35,019 nucleotides of DNA, from positions 1 to 35,019 of the forward strand of contig NZ_CAKKTM010000455.1 in the NCBI RefSeq assembly GCF_920888515.1. Reading direction: 5' to 3'. Source of the DNA: Protofrankia sp. CiP1_Cm_nod1. GTDB lineage: Bacteria > Actinomycetota > Actinomycetes > Frankiales > Frankiaceae. The notes below the pieces were generated by a model. The model saw nothing but the letters and a program-made list of their open reading frames with translations, searched no databases and was not told the DNA's origin. The position numbers and the translations under genes were made by a program. Positions 1 through 7,443 of this stretch are shown one piece after another; position 1 is the first letter of the stretch, and the number at the start of each line of letters is the position of its first letter.

Positions 1-1
1 G

Positions 2-829
2 GCTGGATCCGCCTGGGCCGGCCCGGCCCGCGGCGGGCGCTCCGCCGGCCGCGGGGACCGCGACGAGCCCGAGGAGCTGGTGGTCGGCCGTAACGCGGTG
101 GTCGAGGCGCTGCGGGCGGGCGTCCCCGCGTCCGTCCTCTACGTGGCCGCCGGTACCGAGTACGACGAACGCCTCGACGAGGCCCGCCGGCTGGCCCCAC
201 CCGCCGGGGTGGCCGTCGCGGACGTCGCGCGCGGCGAGCTGGACCGGCTGTGCGGTTCCGCGCCGCACCAGGGGCTGGCGCTGTCGGTGCCGCCGTTCCG
301 CTACGCCCATCCCGACGACCTGCTCGCCCGCGCTCAGGAAGCACCGCCCGGGCTGCTGGTGGCTCTGGACGGCGTGACCGACCCGCGTAACCTCGGGGCG
401 GTCGTCCGGTCGGCGGCGGCGTTCGGCGCGCACGGGGTCGTGGTGCCCGAACGGCGGGCGGCCGGCGTCACGGCGGCGGCCTGGAAGACGTCGGCCGGCA
501 CCGCGGCCCGGCTGCCGGTGGCGCGGGCGACGAACCTGGTGCGCGCGCTGACCGGCTGGGCGCAGGCCGGCCTGTTCGTGGTGGGGCTCGCCGCGGACGG
601 CGAGGTCAGCCTGGACGACCTGGAGATGGCCTCCGACCCGCTCGTGCTGGTCGTCGGCTCGGAGGGCCGCGGCCTGTCGCGGCTGGTCGGGGAGCACTGC
701 GACCTGACCGTGCGGATCCCGATGGCCGGGGATGTCGAGTCGCTCAACGCCGGGGTCGCCGCGGGCGTGGCGCTGGCCGAGATAGCCCGCCGCCGCCGGC
801 TGGACGCGGCGGCGGCGCACCTTCTCTGA
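2..829 (+). CDS. rlmB: 23S rRNA 2'-O-methyltransferase RlmB (SpoU/TrmH family), 5' end outside window
   Basis: The reading frame is open to the left edge, so the gene starts upstream. The first visible residues are Gly/Arg/Ala-rich, like the basic N-terminal extension of actinobacterial RlmB. A GTG at position 80 is an internal Val of the substrate-binding domain ([11 protein letters not shown]), not a convincing start. The SPOUT domain follows: [16 protein letters not shown] (motif 1 with the catalytic-loop Asn and Arg), [13 protein letters not shown] (motif 2) and [15 protein letters not shown] (motif 3), which form the trefoil-knot SAM site. The family methylates the 2'-O of a guanosine in the peptidyl-transferase region of 23S rRNA. 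TrmH-family enzymes acting on other RNAs are the alternative, but the N-terminal extension favours RlmB. Confidence 0.9.
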   Translation, partial: AGSAWAGPARGGRSAGRGDRDEPEELVVGRNAVVEALRAGVPASVLYVAAGTEYDERLDEARRLAPPAGVAVADVARGELDRLCGSAPHQGLALSVPPFRYAHPDDLLARAQEAPPGLLVALDGVTDPRNLGAVVRSAAAFGAHGVVVPERRAAGVTAAAWKTSAGTAARLPVARATNLVRALTGWAQAGLFVVGLAADGEVSLDDLEMASDPLVLVVGSEGRGLSRLVGEHCDLTVRIPMAGDVESLNAGVAAGVALAEIARRRRLDAAAAHLL

Positions 830-857
830 GCCGCCTCCCGCTCTGAGCCGCCTCCCG
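824..857. repeat. 17-bp tandem duplication across the rlmB stop codon
   Basis: Two exact head-to-tail copies of CTCTGAGCCGCCTCCCG (824-840 and 841-857). The first copy contains the rlmB stop codon, so the duplication lies in the 3' untranslated region and leaves the protein unchanged. Confidence 0.9.
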
Positions 858-878
858 CGCGTCCCCTGGCCCGAAGCC

Positions 879-895
879 GGCCGGTGCCGCCGGCC
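879..895. terminator. Weak GC hairpin between convergent rlmB and marR
   Basis: GGCCGG and CCGGCC arms (6 bp) are separated by 5 bases, between two convergent genes. There is no T tract. It is only a candidate bidirectional terminator. Confidence 0.3.
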
Positions 896-902
896 TACCG
901 TG

Positions 903-1460
903 CTACTGGCCGACCACCTGTGACCAGTGCGCTGTCGAGGCGGGTGCGGACGACACGGCAGATGCGGGCAGCCCGGCAGATGCGGGCAACACGGCCGGGG
1001 CGGAGCGTCCGGTCTCGTCGTCGAGGATGGCGACGGTCCGTTCGAGCAGGGAGCGGAACTCCTCCGACTCGGCGGGGGTGAAGACCGCGGTGAGGCGCTG
1101 TTCGACCGCGAGGGCGACGGCGTCCGCCCGGTCCAGCAGCGTCCGGCCGGCGGGGGTCAGCCGGCACTGGAAGACCTTGGCGTGGACGTCCGACCGCTCA
1201 CGCACGATCAGCTCCTTCGCCTCGAGCGTGAGCAGCAGGCTCGCCATCGACTGGGGCGTGACCATACATCGGCGGGCGAGCTGGGCGCCGGAAAGCCCCG
1301 GCGAGCCGGCAAGGGTGAGCAGTACCGTGTACTGCGGGACGGACAGGCCGACGTCACGCAGCGCCCGGGTCTTCTCCCGGATGAGCGCCTGCTCGGCCCG
1401 CTTGATCGAATGCCCGAGGCGGGACGCGGCGACAGCGGGCGACGGTTCGTCCCACTCCAT
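903..1460 (-). CDS. MarR-family transcriptional regulator
   Basis: Predicted 185 aa. The start is the ATG at 1460 because AGGAGAG lies 8-9 bases upstream on the minus strand; an earlier in-frame start at 1529 has no such site. A MarR winged helix is recognisable at about residues 10-140: a dimerisation helix, then VPQYTVLLTLAGSPGLSGAQLARRC (helix-turn-helix) and KELIVRERSDVHAKVFQCRLTPAGR (wing). The C-terminal 40 residues are Ala/Ser/Pro-rich and include an 18-bp tandem duplication (956-991). MarR proteins usually repress themselves or a neighbour and respond to small phenolic or toxic ligands. No obvious target gene adjoins; the facing gene across a 419-bp gap is the FadR-type regulator. Three CGGATA direct repeats lie in its promoter region. 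Confidence 0.82.
   Translation of the reverse strand: MEWDEPSPAVAASRLGHSIKRAEQALIREKTRALRDVGLSVPQYTVLLTLAGSPGLSGAQLARRCMVTPQSMASLLLTLEAKELIVRERSDVHAKVFQCRLTPAGRTLLDRADAVALAVEQRLTAVFTPAESEEFRSLLERTVAILDDETGRSAPAVLPASAGLPASAVSSAPASTAHWSQVVGQ
956..991. repeat. 18-bp tandem repeat in the MarR gene tail
   Basis: Two units, 956-973 and 974-991, are identical over the first 15 bases (CGGCAGATGCGGGCA). They encode repeated Leu-Pro-Ala-Ser-Ala in the C-terminal tail, in frame, so the repeat only lengthens the tail. Confidence 0.85.
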
Positions 1461-1879
1461 TTCGTGGCCTCTCCTCTCGCATCCTCTCGCACACCGTCGG
1501 TACCCCCGGGCGGATACACCGGCCACCACCGGACGGATACACCAGCCCGTGGGCCCGGATATCCCGGGCCGTCACGTCAGCGGCGCGGAAATGGCGGCGT
1601 CAGCACTCTAATACTCCCTACCCACCCCCAACCGGCAGTGGTACATAAACCGTCATCCGTGGTGGCAGCGTGGATACGGCGATGTGTCAGCCAGCGGTGA
1701 CGGCGCGGCGCCCGGTCAGCTCGCCAACCTACCGGAAACCCAAAACAATGGCCAGCGAACACCGGTGTGGGTGGATTCACACGGCGTGGGCGGCCTCACA
1801 AGAATCCGGCCGCGCCGGATCATGACACTCTTCCGCGGTTAGCATGGCTTCTCACGCTTCAGCGAGGAGGCGGGCGACA
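1461..1879. promoter_or_regulatory. Divergent control region between MarR and FadR-type genes
   Basis: This 419-bp gap contains no convincing gene. CGGATA occurs three times in the same orientation at 1511, 1534 and 1556 (spacing 23 and 22 bp), the first two as the longer CGGATACACC. GGCCCGG and CCGGGCC arms lie at 1552-1570. A perfect 10-bp palindrome ACACCGGTGT is at 1759-1768, with GTGTG-N8-CACAC overlapping at 1765-1782. The first group lies just upstream of the MarR gene and the second about 110 bp upstream of the FadR-type gene, so they are candidate operators. Which protein binds each is inference. Confidence 0.4.
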
Positions 1880-2680
1880 ATGGCTGTCAGGACGACGAGA
1901 ACCGCCAGGACGACAAGGGCTGTCAATATGTTCGGGCCGGAACGCGGGCCGAGGTTCAGCAAGTTCTCCGAGCTGGTCGCCGACGACCTCCGGGGCAGGA
2001 TGGCACGCGGCGAGGTCAGGCCCGGCGAGCATCTCCCGCCGGAGAGCGAGCTGATGGACGTGTACGGTGTCGCGAGGCCGACAATGCGCGAGGCGCTGCG
2101 CATCCTCGAGTCCGAGTCCCTGATCGTCCTTCGGCGCGGCTCCCACCTGGGGCCACTCGTCCAGGAGCCGGACACCCGGGTGCTCGCCCGGCAGGCCGGC
2201 CTGCGGCTGCAGATGCAGGGCACCTCCGTCCGGGACCTGCTCGAGGCACGGGCGGTGATGGAACCGGGCGCGGTGGCGCTGGCGGCGGCCCACCGGAGCG
2301 GATCGGACCTGCGGGGCATGCGCGACTGCCTGCTGGCCGCCGCCCGCTCACGCAGCATTCTCGATTTCTCCCGGCCGTCCGCCGAATTCCGCATCCTGGT
2401 CGTGCGGTCATCCCACAACAGAACTCTGATCCTGATGGCGGAACTCGTCTCGGCCCTTCTCCGAAAGGAGCACGAAGCCGTCCTGCGGAAAATTCCCGAG
2501 GCGGCCGGGCAGCAGCTCATCCGGCAGTCGCTCGCCCGCTACGAACGCCTGACCGACCTGATAGAAAACCAGGACGTACGAGGCGCCGTCGCATTCTGGC
2601 AGGACAACGGCGCGGCAGACATCGAACTCGGGACGGACAACACCCCGCAACCGGGCCCGATGCTCACGGTCTACTCCTGA
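1880..2680 (+). CDS. GntR-family regulator, FadR/FCD subfamily
   Basis: Predicted 266 aa. The ATG at 1880 is preferred because GAGGAGG lies 9 bases upstream; a frame-compatible start at 1844 has no ribosome site. The N-terminal GntR winged helix (about residues 25-95) shows LPPESELMDVYGVARPTMREALRILE, and an all-helical FCD ligand domain follows (about 110-240; RDLLEARAVMEPGAVALAAAH). In metal-binding FCD domains an Asp-x3-His motif is usual. Here the matching stretch reads SAEFRILVV, with the Asp and His missing, so the ligand or metal site probably differs. Such proteins control carbon or organic-acid catabolism, but no catabolic operon adjoins and the target is unknown. Confidence 0.82.
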   Translation: MAVRTTRTARTTRAVNMFGPERGPRFSKFSELVADDLRGRMARGEVRPGEHLPPESELMDVYGVARPTMREALRILESESLIVLRRGSHLGPLVQEPDTRVLARQAGLRLQMQGTSVRDLLEARAVMEPGAVALAAAHRSGSDLRGMRDCLLAAARSRSILDFSRPSAEFRILVVRSSHNRTLILMAELVSALLRKEHEAVLRKIPEAAGQQLIRQSLARYERLTDLIENQDVRGAVAFWQDNGAADIELGTDNTPQPGPMLTVYS

Positions 2681-2933
2681 CCAACCATCCCGGGACGCGC
2701 TCCCGACGCAGCAGCCCTCACCCCTCACGACCGGGGACGCGTGGTCACCCACAGGCGGCGCATCCCCGGCCGGCACCTTGTCAGCCCTCGGCAGCCTCAA
2801 CCCCCGGCAGCGGCGCCGGTACGGTCAACAGCAGGCGGCAGAACGGTGACGCGACCGGCGTCCCAACGATCACTCGGCCCCGAGGCGCGTGATCCTCCCC
2901 CGATGCCCTACGCTAGGAAGCGTCCTCGGACCG

Positions 2934-3006
2934 GCCGGCGTGGCGCAACTGGCAGCGCACTCGACTTGTAATCGAGCGGTTAGGGGTTCGAATCCCCTCG
3001 CCGGCT
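2934..3006 (+). tRNA. tRNA-Thr(TGT)
   Basis: A complete 73-base cloverleaf. The acceptor arms GCCGGCG and CGCCGGC pair fully, the anticodon stem CTCGA/TCGAG encloses CTTGTAA (anticodon TGT, Thr), and the T arm is AGGGGTTCGAATCCCCT. The discriminator base is T and CCA is not encoded. An accessory-looking stretch starts just downstream, but I saw no integrase or second copy of the tRNA 3' end to define an attachment-site pair. Confidence 0.95.
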
Positions 3007-3115
3007 CCCTCCTGACCTGGGCCTTCGTCACTGACCCGACCCCGAAGTGATCGTCATGTACCCAGCGGTGTACCCAGGCCATCTCCACTGTCCGGTTCGT
3101 CGGTGGCGTCTGTAA

Positions 3116-4339
3116 CTACGGTCGCACGCCCATAGACGCCGCAAGCCCTGCAAGGCCGACCTTTCGGGCGCGCCGGACGGTCGCCGCGTCAAGAAGATCG
3201 CGAACTATCTGGTGTGCAAGCCGCTGGTTACGCAGCCACTCAGGGGCCGTCCCCTGAAGCTGGCCGACAGTTTGGATGGCCGCGTTGTACTCCCGCACCG
3301 CTGTCTGCGCTTCGGCCACGGCAAGCAGGTGACGGGACCAAGTCGACTGCGGAATGTGCGTGGTGGGCGGCACATTGCGTGCCAGCGCCAGCGCCAGCGC
3401 GCGTGCCGCGTCGCCAATGGTCATCGCCATCTCCACCTCCATCGTGGCTACGGTTGTCGGGCCGAAGGATGCAAAGTACTCGCCGTAGTCGAGCCGGTCC
3501 CGTTCCACGCGTACGGCGGCTGACCGGGCCAGGTTCAGTAGATCACGCGCACGCTCCGGCCGGTTGTTGCGCGCCGCGCAAGCCGAAGCTCTGACCAGCA
3601 GCCGTCCCCACACCGAGATGTGCGCGGGAGTGCTCCTCGTCAATGAGGGTTCGATCTCCTCTGCCATCTGAACGGCTGTGTTCTCCGCATCCGCGAATCG
3701 ACCCTGTCGCAGAAAGATCCACGCGAGGTATGAGGCGGTTGATCCCCGGATGACGTCGTCGCCGACCATCTCCGCTGTCTCTCCCGCCTGTCGGAGGGCG
3801 CCGTAGGCGAGGTCTTCGTACCGAAGCTGGATCAGCACGGAGCCGGCGATGATGTACGCGGATGCAAGGAGCCGGTTGGCCTCCATGCCGTCGCTCTCGT
3901 CGTCCTCCGCCGCGGCCGCACGAGCCGCGGTCAGTACAGCGGGAAGCTCGGTGACGGCCTCGTTCAGCCGCGAGTCGTTATAGAGCCGCGCCGCGTCTTC
4001 GACCATCGCGCGCAGCGTCACCGCCGAAACAGGCGCTGCCGGGTCCAGCCGCTCTGCCGGACTCGGCTCCAGAACCCGGCGTAGGGGCAGCAGCGCCGCT
4101 CTCCCGTGTTCCTCCGTGTCGTCCATGTAAGCGGCTCCCTCGAACAGCTCAGCCGTCCGGATATCCAGTCCACGCGCGAGTGCGTGCAGAGTCGCGACCC
4201 GGACGCTATCCCGTTGTCCCTGTTCCAGTTTATTGATCACAGCGACCGAAACTCCGGACCGTTCCGCCAGTTCCTCCTGGGTCAGTCCCCGCCGTCGGCG
4301 CACCTGCGCAAGTCGATCCCCGAGGCCTGTTTCCGTCAC
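3116..4339 (-). CDS. XRE helix-turn-helix regulator with TPR-like C-terminal region
   Basis: About 407 aa from a GTG at 4339, chosen because AGGGGTGG lies 8 bases upstream; an in-frame GTG at 4375 would add 12 residues. The first 65 residues form an XRE DNA-binding domain (LGDRLAQVRRRRGLTQEELAERSGVSVAVINKLE written in two parts: GDRLAQVRRRRGLTQEELA, then ERSGVSVAVINKLEQG). The remaining 340 residues are Ala/Leu/Arg-rich helical repeats resembling tetratricopeptide arrays. Such Cro-TPR proteins are numerous in actinomycetes and often control a divergent neighbour. Here the divergent genes are a GRDP-like protein and a phosphotransferase. An inverted repeat TCAGTA-N10-TACTGA at 4427-4448 lies between them. 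The signal it senses is unknown. Confidence 0.85.
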   Translation of the reverse strand: MTETGLGDRLAQVRRRRGLTQEELAERSGVSVAVINKLEQGQRDSVRVATLHALARGLDIRTAELFEGAAYMDDTEEHGRAALLPLRRVLEPSPAERLDPAAPVSAVTLRAMVEDAARLYNDSRLNEAVTELPAVLTAARAAAAEDDESDGMEANRLLASAYIIAGSVLIQLRYEDLAYGALRQAGETAEMVGDDVIRGSTASYLAWIFLRQGRFADAENTAVQMAEEIEPSLTRSTPAHISVWGRLLVRASACAARNNRPERARDLLNLARSAAVRVERDRLDYGEYFASFGPTTVATMEVEMAMTIGDAARALALALARNVPPTTHIPQSTWSRHLLAVAEAQTAVREYNAAIQTVGQLQGTAPEWLRNQRLAHQIVRDLLDAATVRRARKVGLAGLAASMGVRP

Positions 4340-4426
4340 CGGTCTGACCACCCCTGCCGCTGGATACTCACCCACAGCGTCCCAGACATGACGCCGCGCG
4401 CCAGCAGAATACGCCGCTACGTCCGT

Positions 4427-4448
4427 TCAGTAAGCAGAGTTGTACTGA
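4427..4448. promoter_or_regulatory. Candidate operator between XRE regulator and GRDP-like gene
   Basis: TCAGTA and TACTGA arms with a 10-base spacer lie in the 4376-4543 divergent region, about 95 bp upstream of the plus-strand gene. The dimension suits an XRE dimer. Binding is inference. Confidence 0.4.
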
Positions 4449-4543
4449 CAGGCTTCTCTTCGGCGCCCGCCTTCGGCGGCATCCCCGCCGACCAAGTCGC
4501 CGGGAGTCTGCGCCTACCACAGCGATAGGTAGAGGAGAGCAGC

Positions 4544-5020
4544 ATGTCCACGCCAACGACGGTCGTCACCCGCAGAGGCCGCGACCTTGTCGCGCCGAAG
4601 CTGTTCAACCGGCTGTCCGCCCGGCTCGCGGCCGATCATCTTGTCGACCGCGAGTACGCGGAGCGAGTCATCGACCAGTCTCTCGCCTTCCTCGCCGCGT
4701 GCGGCACGGACCTCGAGACGCCGCACAGGCCCAGCCACACCGTGGACATGGGTTGGCACACCTTCCTGTTGCACACCAAGGAGTACTCGCTGTTCTGCCG
4801 GCAGATCGCCGGCCACTTCATCCACCACGTGCCGGACGACACGCCGCCCAACCTCACAACCGCTCCAACCAGGCACGCCTCTACGATCACCTTCATCGAG
4901 CAAGCTGGATACGTCGTCGACCATGAGCTGTGGTTGACGAGCGCCAGGTGCGACCCTGACGAGTGCTCGGCAAGCGGCAGGGATGGCGACGAGAACAAGG
5001 ACGGCCGCATCCTCAGGTAG
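4544..5020 (+). CDS. Glycine-rich-domain (GRDP)-like conserved protein
   Basis: 158 aa; ATG preceded by AGAGGAG six bases upstream. The central block SHTVDMGWHTFLLHTKEYSLFC followed by HFIHHVP (about residues 65-97) matches the pattern of plant and bacterial glycine-rich-domain proteins, where an Asp-x2-Trp-His core with further His, Tyr and Cys residues is conserved; the exact biochemical role of the family is not established. The short Asp/Glu-rich C-terminus is unrelated. The gene is followed after 18 bases by a phosphotransferase gene on the same strand and faces an XRE/TPR regulator, a grouping that suggests one regulated module. Function cannot be assigned beyond family resemblance. Confidence 0.7.
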   Translation: MSTPTTVVTRRGRDLVAPKLFNRLSARLAADHLVDREYAERVIDQSLAFLAACGTDLETPHRPSHTVDMGWHTFLLHTKEYSLFCRQIAGHFIHHVPDDTPPNLTTAPTRHASTITFIEQAGYVVDHELWLTSARCDPDECSASGRDGDENKDGRILR

Positions 5021-5038
5021 ACGGAGCCGATCTTTCCG

Positions 5039-5889
5039 ATGAAATGGAACGACCTGCCCACACAGGTCCGCGACGCGGTCGAGGCGCACACCGGACCCAT
5101 CATCTCCACCAGCGCGGTAGATGAGGGGGACGGCTGCGACCTCGCCGCCGTCGTCGACACGGACGACGAGCGGCTGTTCGTCAAGGCCGTCCATGGCGAG
5201 GGCCGCCGGGCGCGCTGGCTGCGCAACGAACACACCTACGGGCACCTGGCCGCCGGTATCGCGCCCAGTACACGGTTCGCCTGCCAACTCGACGGCTGGC
5301 TGCTGGTCGGCTTCGAGCACATCGTCGGCCGGCCGGCGAACCTCGCGCCCGGTTCCCCCGACCTGCCCCGCGTCGGTGCCGTCGTCGACAGCATCGCCCG
5401 CCGGCCCGGCGATAATCTACGTCCGCTTTCCGAGCGATGGCGCAACGGGAAGGCGTGGGCGGAACTGAAGGCGCTGCCAGCGGACACGTTCCCCGGCTGG
5501 GATATCGCGGCGGCGGCCCGCCACGCGAGCGCCGTCAGCGAAGCTGTCGCGGGGGACAGGCTGATCCACACGGACCTTCACGCCCACCAGTTCATGATCG
5601 CGGACGATCGGATCCGGGTGGTCGACTGGGGCTGGCCGGCCCAGGGCGCCGGATGGTGGACGCCGCGTTCCTGATCATCCGCCTCGTCGGCGCCGGGCAT
5701 TCACCGGAGCGGGCCGAGCGGTGGGCGGCCGGGCTGACCTGCTGGGCCGGCGTATCCGACGATGCCCTGACCGCCTTCGCCTGCCACGTGGCCGGGCTGT
5801 GGACCGTCCGCGCCCGGCAGGCAGGCACCCATGCGGCCCACAACCGAGCGGCGACGGCACGCGGCTACGCCACCTGGCGAAACCTCTGA
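5039..5889 (+). pseudogene. Aminoglycoside-phosphotransferase-like kinase, frameshifted
   Basis: The first frame (5039-5674) gives a kinase-like fold: RLFVKAV (possible ATP-binding Lys, residue 49), HTDLHAHQF (177-185, catalytic loop) and VVDWG (Asp196, the metal-binding DFG equivalent). It then ends prematurely after GWWTPRS. The next frame down continues as VDAAFLIIRLVGAGHSPERAE to a stop at 5889, which is the expected C-terminal helical part. A single missing G in the run near 5652-5656 (GGATGG-TGG) would restore one protein of about 283 aa. APH-fold proteins phosphorylate small molecules; the substrate is unknown. It lies 18 bp after the GRDP-like gene, so they probably share a transcript. 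It may be a real pseudogene or a sequencing indel. Confidence 0.8.
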
Positions 5890-6066
5890 CTCATCTCGTG
5901 GAAACCGGTTTCCCACCCCCACCGTGCTGAGCGAGTCGCATGTGAAGGGCTCTGACCGTGTCCTGCTCTCTGCCGACGCCGGCACGACGGCGGCATCTAC
6001 GTCATTTGTCCGTATTCTGCGCGGCCCCGTCACGCTTCGCTCCCCGGCGCCAGGAGCCGCTGTCGC

Positions 6067-6486
6067 ATGAAAGTCACCATGATCCTGTGCGATGCCGCCC
6101 AGGTGTCGGAAGGGAAGCTCTACATCCTCGGCGGTGGCTGGAATGTTGCAGGCCCCGGCCCCTTCCCTGCTGCGATCGGCATGCTGATCGAGGTCCCATG
6201 GGATCATGGCAACAGGCCGCTTACCCTCCATCTTGAGCTTCACGAGGAGGATGGCTCTCCCGTCGTCCTGCCAGGACCGGTCGGACCGCAGCCGATCAAG
6301 GTGGAAGCCCGGGTGGAAGTAGGGAGAACGGCCGGCGCGGCAAAGGGCTCCCCCCTTACGGCACCCCTCGCGATCAATATGACGCCGTTTCCTCTGACTC
6401 CCGGTCGCCGTTACACGTGGAAAGCCCGGATCGAGGAGGAGCCCGAGGACGCATGGGAGGTCGGCTTCCAGGTCCGGCCCACCTGA
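6067..6486 (+). CDS. Conserved actinobacterial protein of unknown function (DUF6941-like)
   Basis: 139 aa, starting MKVTMILCDAAQVSEGKLY and containing the Gly-rich turn ILGGGWNV. The rest alternates short beta-type segments (PLTLHLELHEEDG, IKVEARVEVG, PLAINMTPFPLTPGRRYTW), consistent with a small all-beta sandwich. I recognise the overall pattern as a family of about 140-residue actinobacterial proteins filed, I believe, as DUF6941; no function is known to me. A CAGGAG lies 11 bases before the ATG, a loose ribosome site. A stem-loop follows the stop codon. It is flanked by the broken kinase and the vapBC pair, with no evident partner. Confidence 0.7.
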   Translation: MKVTMILCDAAQVSEGKLYILGGGWNVAGPGPFPAAIGMLIEVPWDHGNRPLTLHLELHEEDGSPVVLPGPVGPQPIKVEARVEVGRTAGAAKGSPLTAPLAINMTPFPLTPGRRYTWKARIEEEPEDAWEVGFQVRPT

Positions 6487-6495
6487 TCGCCCCTT

Positions 6496-6531
6496 CCAGC
6501 AATCCAATGCTGGCATTGCATGCATTGCTGG
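6496..6531 (+). terminator. Stem-loop after the DUF6941-like gene
   Basis: Outer arms CCAGCAAT (6496-6503) and ATTGCTGG (6524-6531) enclose an inner hairpin CAATGC-TG-GCATTG. It begins 10 bases after the stop. There is no T run, as is usual in GC-rich actinobacteria. Confidence 0.5.
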
Positions 6532-6703
6532 CTGAGTGGCGACGACGCCCACGCCAGACCCGGCTGGCGCCACGGACAAGCCTGAAGGCTGGCGGACGGA
6601 TCGAACCGCATTACGGGGCAGGAAATCGCACCGCCGCGCCATTCGAGCACCAGCGGCAATGGCCCGCGTCTGGCCCCGCCGGCCGGCCGGGACGGGACCT
6701 TCA

Positions 6704-6736
6704 ATGATCATCTCACGTAATCGATCATGCTATCAT
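6704..6736 (+). promoter_or_regulatory. vapBC promoter and candidate operator
   Basis: An AT-rich island in a GC-rich region. ATGATC (6704-6709) and GATCAT (6723-6728) form an inverted repeat with a 13-base spacer, next to TATCAT (6731-6736), a good -10 match about 40 bases before the antitoxin start. VapB proteins normally autoregulate at such repeats. Confidence 0.5.
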
Positions 6737-6775
6737 GAGCGAAGAATCTGATATCAGACCTGCGAGGTGACACTA

Positions 6776-7009
6776 GTGGCCGACATCCTGGTGCGCGACG
6801 TACCCGACACGGTTCTTGCCGAGCTTGATGCCGCCGCCGCCCGGGCCGGCATTTCGCGTGTCGAGTACCTGCGCCGCACGCTTGCCGCCGAAGCCGAGCG
6901 GGCATCCCGCGACGCGCGTCCCCCGCTTGCCCGGACGGACTGGGCGCGGCTGGGCGGGCTGATCTCGGACCTCACCGACGAGGACGTGATGCGCGGAGCC
7001 TGGTCTTGA
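6776..7009 (+). CDS. vapB: VapB-type ribbon-helix-helix antitoxin
   Basis: 77 aa from the GTG at 6776, chosen because GAGGTG lies six bases upstream and family members begin (M)ADILVRDVP. An in-frame GTG at 6767 overlaps that ribosome site. The N-terminal ribbon-helix-helix (ADILVRDVPDTVLAELDAAA then AGISRVEYLRRTLAAEA) would bind the operator, and the C-terminal tail (LGGLISDLTDEDVMRGAWS) would occupy the toxin active site. The stop codon overlaps an in-frame TTG of the toxin gene (TTGA), typical of translational coupling in vapBC operons. Confidence 0.85.
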   Translation: MADILVRDVPDTVLAELDAAAARAGISRVEYLRRTLAAEAERASRDARPPLARTDWARLGGLISDLTDEDVMRGAWS

Positions 7010-7044
7010 CAGGTCCGGTCGTGACAGGTCCGGTCGTGACAGGT
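7006..7044 (+). repeat. 15-bp tandem repeat carrying alternative VapC start codons
   Basis: Units begin at 7006 (TTGACAGGTCCGGTC), 7021 (GTGACAGGTCCGGTC) and 7036 (GTGACAGGT, then diverges). Each unit begins with a possible start codon in the toxin frame, and each contains AGGT that could serve as a ribosome site for the next. Confidence 0.9.
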
Positions 7045-7443
7045 GGCTGGCTCATCGACAAGTCGGCGATGGTCCGCATACCGACCCATCCCGATGAGCC
7101 CGTCTGGTCACAGCGAGTCGATCAAGGTCTGGTGCACGTGTGCGCGGTCACGCTGCTCGAGGTGGGATATTCCGCCCGTAACGGCGCTGAACACGCCCAG
7201 CTTCTCGGCACCCTGCCTCTCGCGCGCATGGTCATCCACTGGGACACGCCGGCCACCGTGACCCGGCGCGCCTACGAGGTCCAGGGCCTGCTGGCCACGG
7301 CCGGCCGCCACCGGGCCCCAGGCGTTCCCGATCTGCTGATCGCGGCGACGGCGGAAGCCGCCGGGCTTACGGTCCTGCACCGCGACCAGGACTTCGAGCT
7401 GATCGCCGACCTGACCGGACAACCGTTGTGCCGGCTGCCCTGA
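7036..7443 (+). CDS. vapC: VapC-type PIN-domain ribonuclease toxin
   Basis: 135 aa from the GTG at 7036, the start that places WLIDKSA at the usual N-terminal position. TTG 7006 and GTG 7021 would add 10 or 5 residues made of the repeat (TGPVV). PIN acidic residues are present: Asp8 (LIDKSA), Glu42 (LLEVGYSA), Asp99 (VPDLLIAA) and Asp117/119 (HRDQDF). These coordinate Mg2+ for cleavage of RNA, in known VapC toxins often tRNA or the 23S sarcin-ricin loop. It forms an operon with the antitoxin just upstream. The residues are intact, so the toxin is probably active. Confidence 0.87.
   Translation: MTGGWLIDKSAMVRIPTHPDEPVWSQRVDQGLVHVCAVTLLEVGYSARNGAEHAQLLGTLPLARMVIHWDTPATVTRRAYEVQGLLATAGRHRAPGVPDLLIAATAEAAGLTVLHRDQDFELIADLTGQPLCRLP

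Noticed and set aside
3007-3115. Integrase remnant or attachment site after tRNA-Thr
   Set aside because: Only a short repeat (TGTACCCAG twice) is present; no integrase reading frame and no second copy of the tRNA 3' end elsewhere in the window.
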